Assembly (NCBI GenBank): GCA_964593065.1
Contig: CAZQGO010000007.1
Location: 40,944-104,943 of the forward strand
From: CAZQGO01 sp964593065
GTDB taxonomy: Bacteria > Oederibacteriota > JAAXVQ01
Direction: 5' to 3'
Length of the DNA: 64,000 nucleotides
This document shows positions 1-8,689 of the stretch, piece after piece; the first letter of the stretch is position 1, and each line of letters begins with the position of its first letter. The notes under the pieces were generated by a model. That model had not been told where the DNA came from. It ran no database searches and worked only from the letters and a program-made list of their open reading frames with translations. A program made the translations under genes and the position numbers.

Positions 1-1022
1 ATATGTCCGCCCAACTCCTCCAGGACCACTTTGGCGTGGTAGAGCCCGGTCATTCTTTGTTCGGAGGATTTTCCAAACAGGGGAGCGAACAACTGTTCGC
101 GTTCGGCGCGGCTCAACGGAGCTCCGCTGCAGGACACGCGCACGGCGATTCGATCCGGATCCGGAACGCGGCAGGTTGTGATGGCCAAATCGCCCCCGCT
201 CGGCACCCGGCGCATGGCCTGCAGCAGCACCTCCAACAAGGCACGGGGCAACTGCTCCCCGTCCCCGCGCACCCAGGGCAGGTTTTCACCAAAGGCTGTT
301 CGCAGCCGGATGCCCTGGCGCAGGCATTTCCCCCGCACATACGTGCAGACTTCCTCCAGCATCTGCACGAGATCCATGGACTGGACCGTGATCCGCGGCG
401 GCTGGGCGACCTGCAGTAATTCGCGGATGATATGATCGATCTCGGAAATTTTTTTCAGCATCTGGTTCAGGGTCTCTTGCGTTTCACCGGGAACCGGAAC
501 TTTCCCCTGCAGCAGCTGGGCCTGGGCGTAGAGAATGGACAATGGATTCCGGATTTCATGCGCCATGGTCGTCGCCAATTGTCCGATGACCGCCAGCTTT
601 TCGGCCTGCAACAGGCGTTGCCGCGCGTGCAGCAATTCGCTGTTTAAGCGCCGGATGCGCAGCATGACCTGAACCTTCGCCAGCAGCTCCTCCTCGTCGA
701 AGGGCTTGACCATGTAGTCGTCCACCCCTTTTTCCAGGCTGCGGATTTTACCCTCGCGGGAATCCACCGCCGTAACCATGATGACGGGCAGGTACGGCTC
801 GGGGCGTTGTTCGCGGATGCGGGCGCACACGGCCAGGCCCGAAATCGCGTTCAGCCGCTCATCCAAGATGACCAAATCCGGCTGGCGCTTGAGGATCAGG
901 GTCAGGGCCTGCTCCCCGCTGGCCACGGTCTCGACCGTATGGCCGGCCGCCTGCAAAATAACCCGATATAACAGCAGAATGTCTTCGTCGTCGTCCACGC
1001 AATAAATCAAACCGTTTTCCAT
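1..1022 (-). CDS. Receiver-histidine kinase (partial, C-terminus outside window)
   Basis: Signal transduction protein, 340 codons visible. Residues 1-120 are a response-regulator receiver domain with the acidic pocket CVDDDED, phospho-acceptor D54 (VILD) and K106 (VKPF). A short helical linker leads to a HisKA dimerisation domain with phospho-histidine H155 in MAHEIRNP. The following ATPase region is poorly conserved: the N-box asparagine position reads LLQA, and the expected DxGxG of the G1 box reads SCSGAP. ATP binding may therefore be impaired, or the glycine-rich part may lie in the missing C-terminus. No membrane segment is visible, so it is probably cytoplasmic. The ATG start at 1022 precedes the receiver domain directly. 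It is divergent from the next gene. Confidence 0.85.
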   Translation of the reverse strand, partial: MENGLIYCVDDDEDILLLYRVILQAAGHTVETVASGEQALTLILKRQPDLVILDERLNAISGLAVCARIREQRPEPYLPVIMVTAVDSREGKIRSLEKGVDDYMVKPFDEEELLAKVQVMLRIRRLNSELLHARQRLLQAEKLAVIGQLATTMAHEIRNPLSILYAQAQLLQGKVPVPGETQETLNQMLKKISEIDHIIRELLQVAQPPRITVQSMDLVQMLEEVCTYVRGKCLRQGIRLRTAFGENLPWVRGDGEQLPRALLEVLLQAMRRVPSGGDLAITTCRVPDPDRIAVRVSCSGAPLSRAEREQLFAPLFGKSSEQRMTGLYHAKVVLEELGGH

Positions 1023-1050
1023 GCCCCGGCCTTCTTTCGCTTTTTCGCCT

Positions 1051-1079
1051 ATGGTAGCCCGCCGGGTCCGGATAGGCAA
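1051..1079 (-). promoter_or_regulatory. Candidate promoter of the receiver-kinase gene
   Basis: On the minus strand, TTGCCT (1074-1079) and TACCAT (1051-1056) are separated by 17 bases. Each matches the sigma70 consensus at 4 of 6 positions. It lies about 30 bases upstream of the start. Confidence 0.35.
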
Positions 1080-1106
1080 GTTTTTCCTGGAGCCCCCAAA
1101 AGAGCA

Positions 1107-1136
1107 CTGGCAAATCTCCCGGCCGCCGGGTACAAT
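1107..1136 (+). promoter_or_regulatory. Candidate promoter of the exported TPR gene
   Basis: CTGGCA (1107-1112) and TACAAT (1131-1136) are spaced by 18 bases. The -10 has one mismatch to TATAAT and the -35 is weak. It sits 31 bases before the ATG at 1168. Confidence 0.45.
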
Positions 1137-1167
1137 AACAGCATTCTGCCCCAAAAAGGAGGACGAC

Positions 1168-1962
1168 ATGCCGATCCGTTTGAAGGCCTTGGTCCTGTGC
1201 GCCGTTGTCTGGAGCCTGCCCGCCGTCCTGCGCGCGGCCGAAGCCCCCGCGCCGCTCCCGTCCGCGGTACCGTCCGCCGGGGCCGATACCGTCACGGCCG
1301 AATGGCTGGCGCAGGCCGACCGCCATTACGCCGGGCGCGCAGACTTGGCGGAAGTGCGGACGGCCCAGCAACTCCTGACGGAAGCCGTGGCCGTGAATCC
1401 CGAGAATTTCGACGCCTGGTGGCGTCTGGCCCGCTGCGATTGGTGGCTGGGAGACCACGTGCCCAAGGCGGAACGGGCCGCCTGGTTCGAAAAGGGTCAA
1501 GTCGCCGCCGAGCAGGCAATCCGCCTGCGTCCCGACCGGGTGGAAGGCCATTACTGGCAGGGCGTCAACCTGGGCCGCCTGGGCGAGGAACGCGGCATTT
1601 TCAACAGCCTCTTCATGGTGGACCCCATCGCCAAGGCCATGGAAGCCACCCTGGAGATCGATCCCCAACACGCCAAGGCCCTGTATGTCTTGAGCGCCTT
1701 GTACCGCAAAGCCCCGGGGTGGCCCCTGTCGCGCGGCGACATGCAGAAATCCCTGGCCTATGCCCGGCAAGCCGTGGAAAACGGGCCGGAGTTCGTCATC
1801 ACGCACGTGGGTTTGGCGGAAACACTCATGGCCTTGAATCAAAAAGAAGAGGCGAAGCGCGAACTGGAACTCGCGCTGGAACTCCCGGGACCGGCGGATG
1901 AACAGCCGGAAACGGCCGAGGATAAGAAAACCGCCGAGGACCTGCTGTCCAAGCTCAAATAG
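1168..1962 (+). CDS. Exported TPR protein
   Basis: Protein of 264 residues. The start ATG at 1168 has a strong AAGGAGG seven to eight bases upstream (1156-1162). Residues 1-22 form a signal peptide ending near LRAAEA, so the protein is periplasmic or membrane-associated. The mature part is built of helical tetratricopeptide-like repeats (about residues 45-250), with typical pairs such as NPENFDAWWRLARCDWW, RPDRVEGHYWQGVNLG and DPQHAKALYVLSALYR. TPRs are protein-binding scaffolds; no catalytic motif is visible. It resembles the exported TatT-like TPR proteins, but I cannot assign a partner. It is followed by its own terminator. Confidence 0.75.
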   Translation: MPIRLKALVLCAVVWSLPAVLRAAEAPAPLPSAVPSAGADTVTAEWLAQADRHYAGRADLAEVRTAQQLLTEAVAVNPENFDAWWRLARCDWWLGDHVPKAERAAWFEKGQVAAEQAIRLRPDRVEGHYWQGVNLGRLGEERGIFNSLFMVDPIAKAMEATLEIDPQHAKALYVLSALYRKAPGWPLSRGDMQKSLAYARQAVENGPEFVITHVGLAETLMALNQKEEAKRELELALELPGPADEQPETAEDKKTAEDLLSKLK

Positions 1963-1986
1963 CCCCCGCCGGCAGCCGGGCTTTTT
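1961..1986 (+). terminator. Rho-independent terminator
   Basis: AGCCC (1961-1965) pairs with GGGCT (1978-1982) around a GC-rich loop, followed directly by a run of five T. It overlaps the TAG stop of the TPR gene. Confidence 0.55.
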
Positions 1987-2107
1987 GAACGCACGCGGGG
2001 CCCGGTGTTTCGCGGGACCGTGCCTGCATTCCAGAACCGGCCTGCGTGTTCCCGGCCCGGCCTTCCCTCCCGCGAGACAACCCACCCATCGGTCCGAGCC
2101 GACCGGG

Positions 2108-2136
2108 TTGACAGGATAGGATGTCTGCACTAGAAT
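2108..2136 (+). promoter_or_regulatory. Sigma70-type promoter of the TPR-PBP gene
   Basis: A perfect TTGACA (2108-2113) and TAGAAT (2131-2136, one mismatch) are separated by exactly 17 bases. The site lies 35 bases before the ATG at 2171. Confidence 0.75.
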
Positions 2137-2170
2137 TCATTTCGTCTTGCCTGCGAAAGGAAACCGGCTT

Positions 2171-3964
2171 ATGTTGTTGTCCTCCAATCGCCGCCGCAGC
2201 CGGCAGCATCAAAAACACCGCCTGGTAACCGCCGCGCTCGTGGCGTTCGTGCTCCTGTGCGCGGCTGCCTACTTGTACGGCGGCCAATTGCGCATCCACC
2301 TGATGATGAACCGGGGCCGGGCTTATCTCCAGCAGGGGAACCTGGACCAAGCGCTGACGGAATTCAACCGGGTGCTCCAGCTCCAGGCCAACCAGGCCCA
2401 GGCCGTCGACGGGATCGGCCTGGTCTACCTGATGCAGGGGGATCCGGTGCGGGCCGAAATCAAATACGAGCAGGCCATCAAGCTCGGCCTGCGCTTCAAC
2501 CGGCGGTTCCAACACACCAAAATCGGCGAAACCTACCTGGCCCGCGGCCTGTACCCCCAGGCCGAACTGGAATTCAGGCACGCCCTGGCCCTTTCTCCCC
2601 GCGATGCGCAGGCTCATCTCGGCCATGGACTGGCCCTGCACGCGCTCGGGAGGGTCGCCGAGGCCATCGACGCCTACCGCACCAGCCTGTCTTTGGATTC
2701 CGATCTGAAACTCGCCCAAGCCCAACTGAACCGGGCCCGCCAGGAACTGGAGCGCGGCTTCCTGTACTATATCTTCGACCGCCGGCAAGTTCCTCTGGCG
2801 CGCTACGCGCTGGCGCAATATTCCGGCCGGCGCTACTACTCCCTCGCCCAATACGCGGCGCATCTCATCGGCTACGTGAGCGCCTCGCACGGCAGTGCGG
2901 GCCTGGAACGCTCCTTGGCTTCGTACCTGCCCGGCAACACCGTGACGCTGACCATCGACGCCGACTGGCAGCACGCGGCGGACCGTGCCCTGGGCTGGCG
3001 CAAAGGCTCACTGGTCGCGCTCAATCCCCAGACGGGCGAGATTCTGGCCTTGGTGAACCATCCCTCCTTCAATCCCAACCGCGTGGACGAGGACTGGAAA
3101 AAAATCACCCACAACAAGAACCTGCCGCTGCAGAACAAAGCGACCCAGGGCCTCTATCTTCCGGGTTCGATCTTCAAACTCATCACGGCTGCGGCCGCTT
3201 TGGACAGCAAGATCGATTATAACCGCATTTTCCCCGTCACCTGCACCGGGGCCGTGCGTTACGGCGAGCACACATTCTGGTGCTGGAAACGGCACGGGCA
3301 GGTGGATTCCCTGCAAGCCGCACTGGACACCTCCTGCAATATCGCCATGGCCGAACTGGGGTTCGCCCTGGGTCCGGTCCGCCTGTACGAATACTCCAAC
3401 AAGTTCGGGTTCGGCAGCCCCATCCGCTTCCCCTTCAAGTCCAGCCTGATCGGCTGGTCCTATCCCGTGGCCACCTCCACCTCCCCCATGGTCGGCGACA
3501 GTCGCTACGAATTGGCCCGTTACGCCTGCGGGCTGGGCGAGGGCACGGCCATCACGCCCCTGCATGCCGCCATGCTGGCCGCCACCATCGCCAACCAGGG
3601 CCGCATGATGGCGCCGTTTTTCATCAAGGAAATTAAAAATATCCGCGGCGACGTGCTCGCCACGGGCAATCCCACCTTGCTGCGTACGCCCATCACGCCG
3701 GCCGTCGCCGAAGAGATCAAGGCCTTCATGGTGGATACGGTCCGGCACGGCATCGGCAGCCAGGCGCGCGTGGAGGGCATCACCGTCGCGGGCAAAACCG
3801 GAACCACCGGAGATTCCCGGCAGGGACTCAACGGTTGGTTCATCTGTTTCGCGCCGGCCGAGCACCCGACCGTGGCCGTTGCGATTTTCACCCTCAAGGA
3901 AGGCACCGGCATGGACGTCGCCACGCCCATTGCCCGGCTGTTCCTGCAGGATATCCTGAAATAA
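2171..3964 (+). CDS. TPR-containing penicillin-binding transpeptidase
   Basis: Peptidoglycan D,D-transpeptidase of 597 residues. An Arg/Lys-rich cytoplasmic tail is followed by one membrane anchor (about residues 20-45), three to four TPR repeats (about 45-190) and a penicillin-binding transpeptidase domain (about 260-597). The three catalytic motifs are present: SxxK at S333-IF-K336, SxN at S388-C-N390 and KTG at K542. No glycosyltransferase domain is present, so it is a class B-like enzyme acting in the periplasm. The TPR segment replaces the usual PBP dimerisation module and may bind a divisome or elongasome partner (inference). ATG 2171 was chosen over the in-frame TTG at 2147 because AAAGGAAA lies just upstream. 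It has its own promoter and converges on thpR. Confidence 0.88.
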   Translation: MLLSSNRRRSRQHQKHRLVTAALVAFVLLCAAAYLYGGQLRIHLMMNRGRAYLQQGNLDQALTEFNRVLQLQANQAQAVDGIGLVYLMQGDPVRAEIKYEQAIKLGLRFNRRFQHTKIGETYLARGLYPQAELEFRHALALSPRDAQAHLGHGLALHALGRVAEAIDAYRTSLSLDSDLKLAQAQLNRARQELERGFLYYIFDRRQVPLARYALAQYSGRRYYSLAQYAAHLIGYVSASHGSAGLERSLASYLPGNTVTLTIDADWQHAADRALGWRKGSLVALNPQTGEILALVNHPSFNPNRVDEDWKKITHNKNLPLQNKATQGLYLPGSIFKLITAAAALDSKIDYNRIFPVTCTGAVRYGEHTFWCWKRHGQVDSLQAALDTSCNIAMAELGFALGPVRLYEYSNKFGFGSPIRFPFKSSLIGWSYPVATSTSPMVGDSRYELARYACGLGEGTAITPLHAAMLAATIANQGRMMAPFFIKEIKNIRGDVLATGNPTLLRTPITPAVAEEIKAFMVDTVRHGIGSQARVEGITVAGKTGTTGDSRQGLNGWFICFAPAEHPTVAVAIFTLKEGTGMDVATPIARLFLQDILK

Positions 3965-4006
3965 GCCCGATCCCGCCGCCTCCGCTCGCGCGGACCGGCC
4001 CCGTGT

Positions 4007-4585
4007 TCACCCCCCCAGGGGAAAAGTGCGCAACAACGTATAGCGGGCTCCCGCGGGCTGAAGGTCCGAACGCATGACGCATAGCCCGGCGGCCGGCTGG
4101 GTATACGCCGGGAGCGAGCCCAAATCCACCTGTAGCAGTCGGGGATGAAGGCGGGTTCCGGGCCGGACGCGGCCCAGGGTCAGATGAGGGAAAAAGGGGC
4201 GTGCCTCCAGAGAAAATTCGCGGCGGCCGAGTTCCGCCGCCAATGCCGTTTGGAGCTCGCCCATGGCCGGCTGGCCGCGGCTCAGTCCCAGCCAGATCAC
4301 GCGGGCGGCGCCGTGGGGTGGAAAGGTACCCAGGCTTCCCAGTTGAAACGGGAAGTTTTCCACGCTCCGGCTGGCGGCCCCGCAGGCCGCATAGACCGCC
4401 TCGAACCGTTCCTCGGCCACGGGCCCGAGGAAGGCCAGGGTAAAATGCACGTTTCCGGGCGTGCACCACTTGACGCCCCGGGGTTGCAGAGCCCGCAAGC
4501 GGTCCAGCAGGCGGCTGATTTCGGCTTGGCCGCCGGCAGCCAGGGTGATGGCAATGAAAGCACGGATGTTCGGCATGTTCCGCAT
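4007..4585 (-). CDS. thpR: RNA 2',3'-cyclic phosphodiesterase (2H family)
   Basis: About 192 residues. The protein has the two HxTx signatures of the 2H phosphoesterase (LigT) family, HFTLAFLG and HLTLGRV, plus the typical start IRAFIAI. Family members hydrolyse 2',3'-cyclic phosphate on RNA ends in the cytoplasm. It is the last gene of the nfeD-SPFH-cinA-DUF1844 run, and cinA-thpR proximity is common in bacteria. The start is uncertain: ATG 4585 and ATG 4576 fit the family length, while a TTG at 4621 would overlap the upstream stop. A GC-rich hairpin (4591-4607) abuts the proposed ribosome binding site. Confidence 0.88.
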   Translation of the reverse strand: MRNMPNIRAFIAITLAAGGQAEISRLLDRLRALQPRGVKWCTPGNVHFTLAFLGPVAEERFEAVYAACGAASRSVENFPFQLGSLGTFPPHGAARVIWLGLSRGQPAMGELQTALAAELGRREFSLEARPFFPHLTLGRVRPGTRLHPRLLQVDLGSLPAYTQPAAGLCVMRSDLQPAGARYTLLRTFPLGG

Positions 4586-4590
4586 CCCCC

Positions 4591-4607
4591 GCCGGCCTGC
4601 GGCCGGC
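4591..4607. repeat. GC-rich perfect hairpin before thpR
   Basis: GCCGGCC and its reverse complement are separated by three bases. On the minus strand the hairpin ends five bases before the thpR ATG, so in the RNA it could affect ribosome access (inference). Confidence 0.4.
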
Positions 4608-4617
4608 CGGGGAGCCG

Positions 4618-5028
4618 TCAATTGTTTTCGCCCGGCCGGTTGCCCGGGGGCGGTTCCTCCTCCGGCTCCTGCTCGGGTACGGACGACTCCGCCTCGGTTC
4701 CGGCCGGCGTTCCCGCTTCCGCGGCGGGTTCATCTTTCCGGTCCGCGGCGCGCGTTTCCTGCTCCTGCTCGTAGACGAAGTTCATCTGCAGATTCAGCAC
4801 GCTTTGTTCGAGCAGGCGGCGCTCGGCTTCGTTCAAGTTGCCCTCCGTCTTGGCTTTGAGCATGCGCAGCAGGTCGATGGTTCCCCGGGCCTGGGCCACG
4901 TCACGCTCCGTATTTCCGGTTACCGGGTTGACGATCTTGCCCAGCTGCACCATGGCGGCTTCGTTGAGCGACAGGATCATCTGATTGAACAAGGCTTCGA
5001 ATAATCGCTGGTCTTCCCTTTCACTCAT
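4618..5028 (-). CDS. DUF1844 family protein
   Basis: Small cytoplasmic protein of 136 residues. The conserved DUF1844 core spans residues 5-90, with LFNQMILSLNEAAMVQLGK and the helix TIDLLRMLKAKTEGNLNEAE. The C-terminal 45 residues are acidic, low-complexity and rich in Glu/Pro, and are probably disordered. The family is widespread next to housekeeping genes but has no established function. The start at 5028 is set by GGAGGGG just upstream. It lies 42 bases after cinA and shortly before thpR, probably in one transcript. Confidence 0.75.
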   Translation of the reverse strand: MSEREDQRLFEALFNQMILSLNEAAMVQLGKIVNPVTGNTERDVAQARGTIDLLRMLKAKTEGNLNEAERRLLEQSVLNLQMNFVYEQEQETRAADRKDEPAAEAGTPAGTEAESSVPEQEPEEEPPPGNRPGENN

Positions 5029-5070
5029 GGGACCCCTCCGCAATCGTATGAAATTTGCCGACCCAGAATC

Positions 5071-6372
5071 TTATGCCCGGGCGGGGCGGCGCGTCAATTG
5101 TCTTCTGAGCAGGTCCAGGGCCGAGGCCGCCGCACGCCGCTGCACCGTCTCGCGGTCTTCCGCCCACAGGCGCAGGCTGACGCTGCGCTTCACGCCCGGC
5201 CCGCTCACGCCGAGATGCACCGTCCCGACGGGCTTGGTCCGCGTTCCTCCGCCCGGACCGGCGATGCCGGTGACGGCCAGCCCCCAGTCGGCGCCGCTGG
5301 CGCGCCGTATGCCGGCGGCCATGGCCTCCGCCGTTTCAGGACTCACCGCGCCGTGACGCCGCAACAGGCCGGCGGCGACGCCGAGCCGGGCGATCTTGGC
5401 CGCGTTGCTGTACGCCACGGCGCCCTCCAAAAAATACCGCGAACTTCCCGGAACCGATGTGACGCGGCGGCAGACCAGGCCGCCGCTGCAGGACTCGGCC
5501 ACGGCCAGCGTTTGCCGGAGGGCCAGGAGGCGCCGGCCGACGGCCGCCGGAAGCGAGACCTCCGCGCGCCCCACGCAATTTTCGCCGAGCAGTCGTTTGA
5601 TCCGGCGGCCGCCGCGACGCAGCCTGGCCCGGGCTTCTCCCGCCGGCAGACCCCGGACGGTCAGGATAACCAGGATTTCTCCGGGTTCATCCAGCAGAAA
5701 TCCGAGCTCCGGTTGGTCCGCGCCGGAAAATTCTGGACCCAGCCGTTCCTGGAGACCTGCCTCGGGAAGCCCACAACACCGCCATTGTCCGCGATAGACC
5801 GCAGGCCCCCGGGTCGCGAACATCCGCCGCAACCGGGGGAGGAGCTGCCGGCGCAGCATGGGCAGGCACTCCCGCGGCGGACCCGGTAATGCAGCCAGAA
5901 TCTTCCGGCCTCCGGCCCGAAGGAAAAAACCCGGGGCCGTGCCCCGGGTATTCGCCAGCAGTTCCGCCCCCCGGGGGATCCAGGCTTGGCGGCGGTTGCT
6001 GTCCGGAATCCGTCGGCGCATGCGCCGCAACCGTCTTTGGATCGCGCGCCAGGCGGCCGGCTTGAACCTCAGGGAACGATGCAGCGCCAGGGCCGCGGCC
6101 GCGCGCGTCACATCGTCCTGCGTGGGTCCCAACCCGCCCGTGAGGACTACGACGTCGTGCTCCTGCAGCAGGCGGCGCAAATTGCCGGCCAAGCGACGGA
6201 CGTCGTCCGGCTGCACGAGCCGGATCCTGGTCTCGAGCCCGGCCGCTTCCAGTTCGCCCGCAACAGCCGGGCCGTTGCTGTCCGCCCGGCCGCTGATCAA
6301 TTCATCGCCCACGGCCACCACGGCGGCGTCCGGCCGGCGACCAGTGCGCCGCGCAGTCGCCTTTTTACGCAT
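5071..6372 (-). CDS. cinA: CinA-like protein with NMN amidohydrolase domain
   Basis: Protein of 433 residues with the standard two-domain layout. Residues about 14-180 form a MoCF_biosynth/CinA-type domain (VAVGDELISGRADSN, VVLTGGLGPTQDDVTR). Residues about 265-425 form the PncC-like domain that deamidates nicotinamide mononucleotide (VAESCSGGLVCRRVTSVPG and VTGIAGPGGGT). The family acts in pyridine nucleotide recycling and, in some bacteria, is induced with competence. It has an ATG start with GGGAG upstream and an unusually Arg/Ala-rich composition from the high GC. It sits between the SPFH gene and DUF1844 in a same-strand run. Confidence 0.93.
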   Translation of the reverse strand: MRKKATARRTGRRPDAAVVAVGDELISGRADSNGPAVAGELEAAGLETRIRLVQPDDVRRLAGNLRRLLQEHDVVVLTGGLGPTQDDVTRAAAALALHRSLRFKPAAWRAIQRRLRRMRRRIPDSNRRQAWIPRGAELLANTRGTAPGFFLRAGGRKILAALPGPPRECLPMLRRQLLPRLRRMFATRGPAVYRGQWRCCGLPEAGLQERLGPEFSGADQPELGFLLDEPGEILVILTVRGLPAGEARARLRRGGRRIKRLLGENCVGRAEVSLPAAVGRRLLALRQTLAVAESCSGGLVCRRVTSVPGSSRYFLEGAVAYSNAAKIARLGVAAGLLRRHGAVSPETAEAMAAGIRRASGADWGLAVTGIAGPGGGTRTKPVGTVHLGVSGPGVKRSVSLRLWAEDRETVQRRAAASALDLLRRQLTRRPARA

Positions 6373-6416
6373 CGCTCCCTGCTTCCCGGTCCCTTGCCCG
6401 TGCCGTCAACCGGACG

Positions 6417-7271
6417 TTACCGGTTGGCACGCTCGACTCTTTCCACAATGGGTTTCAGGAAGTTGAGAAAATCCATCGGAATGACGTATTTGGTCGCTGC
6501 GCCCTCGCCGAGATTCTTCAAGGCCTCCAAATACTGCAGGCTGATGGTTTTGTCGTCCACCTGCTTGGCCGCGGCGAAGATGGTCTCCAAGGCCTTGGCG
6601 TAGCCCTCGGCCTGGAGCATCTGGGCCTGCCGCTCCCCCTCGGCGGCCAGAATCTTGGATTGCCGGTCGCCTTCGGCCACGGTGATGGCAAACTGCTTCT
6701 TGCCATCCGCTTCCAGGACCAGGGCCCGCCGGGTGCGCTCCGCGGCCATCTGTTTGTTCATGGCGTCCTGCACGTCGCGGGGCGGCTCGATCTCGCGGAT
6801 TTCCACGGAGGTCACCTTCACGCCCCAGCGTTCGGTCACCTCGTCGAGTTTGGCCCGCAGCCCCTGGTTGATTTCCTCGCGCTTGGCCAGAACATCGTCC
6901 AAGGGGATGTCGCCGACCACGGCCCGCAGGGTGGTCATGGCGATTCCCTGGGCCGCGCCGGAAAAGTTCCGCACCTGGACCACGGAATTCACGGGGTTGG
7001 TCACCTTCAAATAGATCAGGAAATCGATGGCGATGGGCGCATTGTCGCGGGTAATGCAGGTCTGGGAGGGAATCTCGAGGAAAATTTCCCTCAAGTCCAC
7101 CCAAGTCACGCGGTCGATGATCGGAATGATGAAGACCAGGCCGGGTCCGCGCTGCCCCTGGCAGGCTCCCAGGCGGAACAGAACCAGCCGCTGATATTCC
7201 GGCACCACCTTGATGGCCATCATAGCAATGATCACGGCAAGAATCACCACGCCTACAAACGCTCCGGTCAT
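6417..7271 (-). CDS. SPFH/Band 7 membrane protein (slipin/QmcA-like)
   Basis: Protein of 284 residues with one N-terminal membrane segment (about residues 3-21). An SPFH/Band 7 domain (about 25-190) follows, with VPEYQRLVLFRLG, GLVFIIPIIDRV and EIREIEPPRDVQDAMNKQMAAER, then a helical Ala/Glu-rich segment (190-245). These proteins oligomerise into inner-membrane scaffold rings. It overlaps the upstream nfeD gene by four bases (ATGA), and AAGGAGG precedes the start. Paired NfeD-SPFH genes are a conserved module in which the protease and stomatin-like protein act together in membrane quality control. Confidence 0.93.
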   Translation of the reverse strand: MTGAFVGVVILAVIIAMMAIKVVPEYQRLVLFRLGACQGQRGPGLVFIIPIIDRVTWVDLREIFLEIPSQTCITRDNAPIAIDFLIYLKVTNPVNSVVQVRNFSGAAQGIAMTTLRAVVGDIPLDDVLAKREEINQGLRAKLDEVTERWGVKVTSVEIREIEPPRDVQDAMNKQMAAERTRRALVLEADGKKQFAITVAEGDRQSKILAAEGERQAQMLQAEGYAKALETIFAAAKQVDDKTISLQYLEALKNLGEGAATKYVIPMDFLNFLKPIVERVERANR

Positions 7272-8602
7272 TTCCGTCCTCCTTGGTTTTCCGGGAATGC
7301 GGCCGGCCTCCCGGCACCCGCACCCTTGATTTGAAGCCGCAAACCTTCCACGGCCACGACTTCCACCCGGTCCCCCACGGCCAGGCCCGAGACTTCGGGC
7401 GTCGCCAGCCAGTCGTCGCCCTCCACGTGCACCAGGACGCCATCGGGCGTTATGGCCTTGACCGTGCCGGTCCTGCCCACCAGGCTTTCCACGCCGGACA
7501 CGGCCCGCCGCCGGCGCTGCCGGAAAATAACCCACAGCACCAAAGCCACGTAGGCCGCGGAAACCGACAGCATGCCCGCCAGCACCGGCCAGGCCACGCG
7601 GAAAGCCGGAAGCGGCGAGGGAAACATCATGAAGGAACCCAGAACCAAGGCCAGCAGACCTCCGGCGGCCAGGATCCCGTGGCTGACCACGACCCACTCC
7701 AGGCCCAGCAGCACCGCCCCCAGCGCCAGCAACAGGATGCCCGCCAGGGAAATAGGCAGGCTGTCGAAGCCCAGCAGCGCGAGGATGATGGCAATGGCGC
7801 CGACCACGCCCGGCAGAATGGCGCCGGGCGACATGAGCTCGTAGATCAGGCCATAGATGCCGAGCAGAAAGAGAATATAGCTTAAATTGGGATCGGCCAG
7901 GGCGTGCAGGAATTTTGCGGGCCAGCGCATGGGCAGGGTTTCGAGCCGCTCCCCGCGCACGTGCAGGACCCGGTCGCCCGCGGCGGTGTGCACGGTCCGG
8001 CCGTCAAGCCTGTCCAGCAGTTCGTCCAGGTTGGAGCAGACGACGTCGGCCACGCCCAGGCGCAAGGCGGCCTGCGCCTCCACCGAGGCGCTGGCGACCA
8101 CGGCCTGCCGGGCCCAGGCCACGGGGCGGCCGCGCAGCCTGGCCAGGCTTTCCAGATAGGCGGCCGCGTCGTTGGTGATTTTCTCTGCGGCGCTTTTCCC
8201 CTGCAGGTCGACGGGGTGGGCGGCTCCGAGGTTGGTCCCCGGCGCCAAGGCCAGGAGGTTGGCCGCAAAGGCGATGAAGGTTCCGGCGGATGCCGCGCGG
8301 GCCCCCGCGGGCGAGACGTACACCGCCACGGGCACGCGGGCGGCGAGCAGCCTCTGGGTGATGCGGCGCATGGAAGTGTCCAGGCCTCCGGGCGTGTCCA
8401 GGGTCAGGACCACCAGCTCGGCGTTTTGTTCCTCGGCCGCCGTCAGACCGCGGTCAATGTACTGGGCGGTGACGGAATCAATGATGCCCCGGACTTCCAG
8501 GCGCACCACGGGCCCGGCAGCGCCGGCGGCCGCGAGCCACGCGGCTCCGGCCATGCCGAGGATCAGCAGACCGACACCCCAACCCCTGCGTGCCCAGGAC
8601 AT
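7268..8602 (-). CDS. nfeD: NfeD-type membrane-bound serine protease
   Basis: Long-form NfeD, 444 residues. A signal peptide or anchor (residues 8-30) is followed by a ClpP-like serine protease domain (about 31-225). Catalytic Ser105 lies in AASAGTF and the probable Lys141 in EKITND, matching the Ser-Lys dyad described for the archaeal homolog 1510-N. Four to five membrane helices (about 235-370) and a C-terminal OB-fold NfeD domain (about 380-440) complete it. Family members cleave membrane-associated proteins such as stomatins. It is coupled to the SPFH gene by a 4-base overlap, and AAGGAG lies upstream of the ATG. Confidence 0.93.
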   Translation of the reverse strand: MSWARRGWGVGLLILGMAGAAWLAAAGAAGPVVRLEVRGIIDSVTAQYIDRGLTAAEEQNAELVVLTLDTPGGLDTSMRRITQRLLAARVPVAVYVSPAGARAASAGTFIAFAANLLALAPGTNLGAAHPVDLQGKSAAEKITNDAAAYLESLARLRGRPVAWARQAVVASASVEAQAALRLGVADVVCSNLDELLDRLDGRTVHTAAGDRVLHVRGERLETLPMRWPAKFLHALADPNLSYILFLLGIYGLIYELMSPGAILPGVVGAIAIILALLGFDSLPISLAGILLLALGAVLLGLEWVVVSHGILAAGGLLALVLGSFMMFPSPLPAFRVAWPVLAGMLSVSAAYVALVLWVIFRQRRRRAVSGVESLVGRTGTVKAITPDGVLVHVEGDDWLATPEVSGLAVGDRVEVVAVEGLRLQIKGAGAGRPAAFPENQGGRK

Positions 8603-8655
8603 TTCGGCTTCTCCTTCCGACGTCCGCCGCGGCCGGGCGCCGCGGCGAGTCTATT

Positions 8656-8683
8656 ATCATAACACGTGCGCGGCCGTATGCAA
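8656..8683 (-). promoter_or_regulatory. Candidate promoter of nfeD-SPFH-cinA operon
   Basis: An extended -10 reading TGTTATGAT (TATGAT at 8656-8661) follows TTGCAT (8678-8683) with 16 bases between. The same GTGTTATGATAA core recurs upstream of mdh. Confidence 0.5.
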
Positions 8684-8689
8684 GTCCGC

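Noticed and set aside
859..2130. Long open frame on the minus strand opposite the TPR gene
   Set aside because: It is an antisense shadow of the TPR gene and kinase region, with no domain, an Arg/Gly/Pro-rich composition and no ribosome site. Long open antisense frames are expected at this GC content.
1955..3865. Long minus-strand open frames opposite the TPR-PBP gene
   Set aside because: The plus-strand frame encodes all catalytic PBP motifs; the antisense frames have no recognisable domain.
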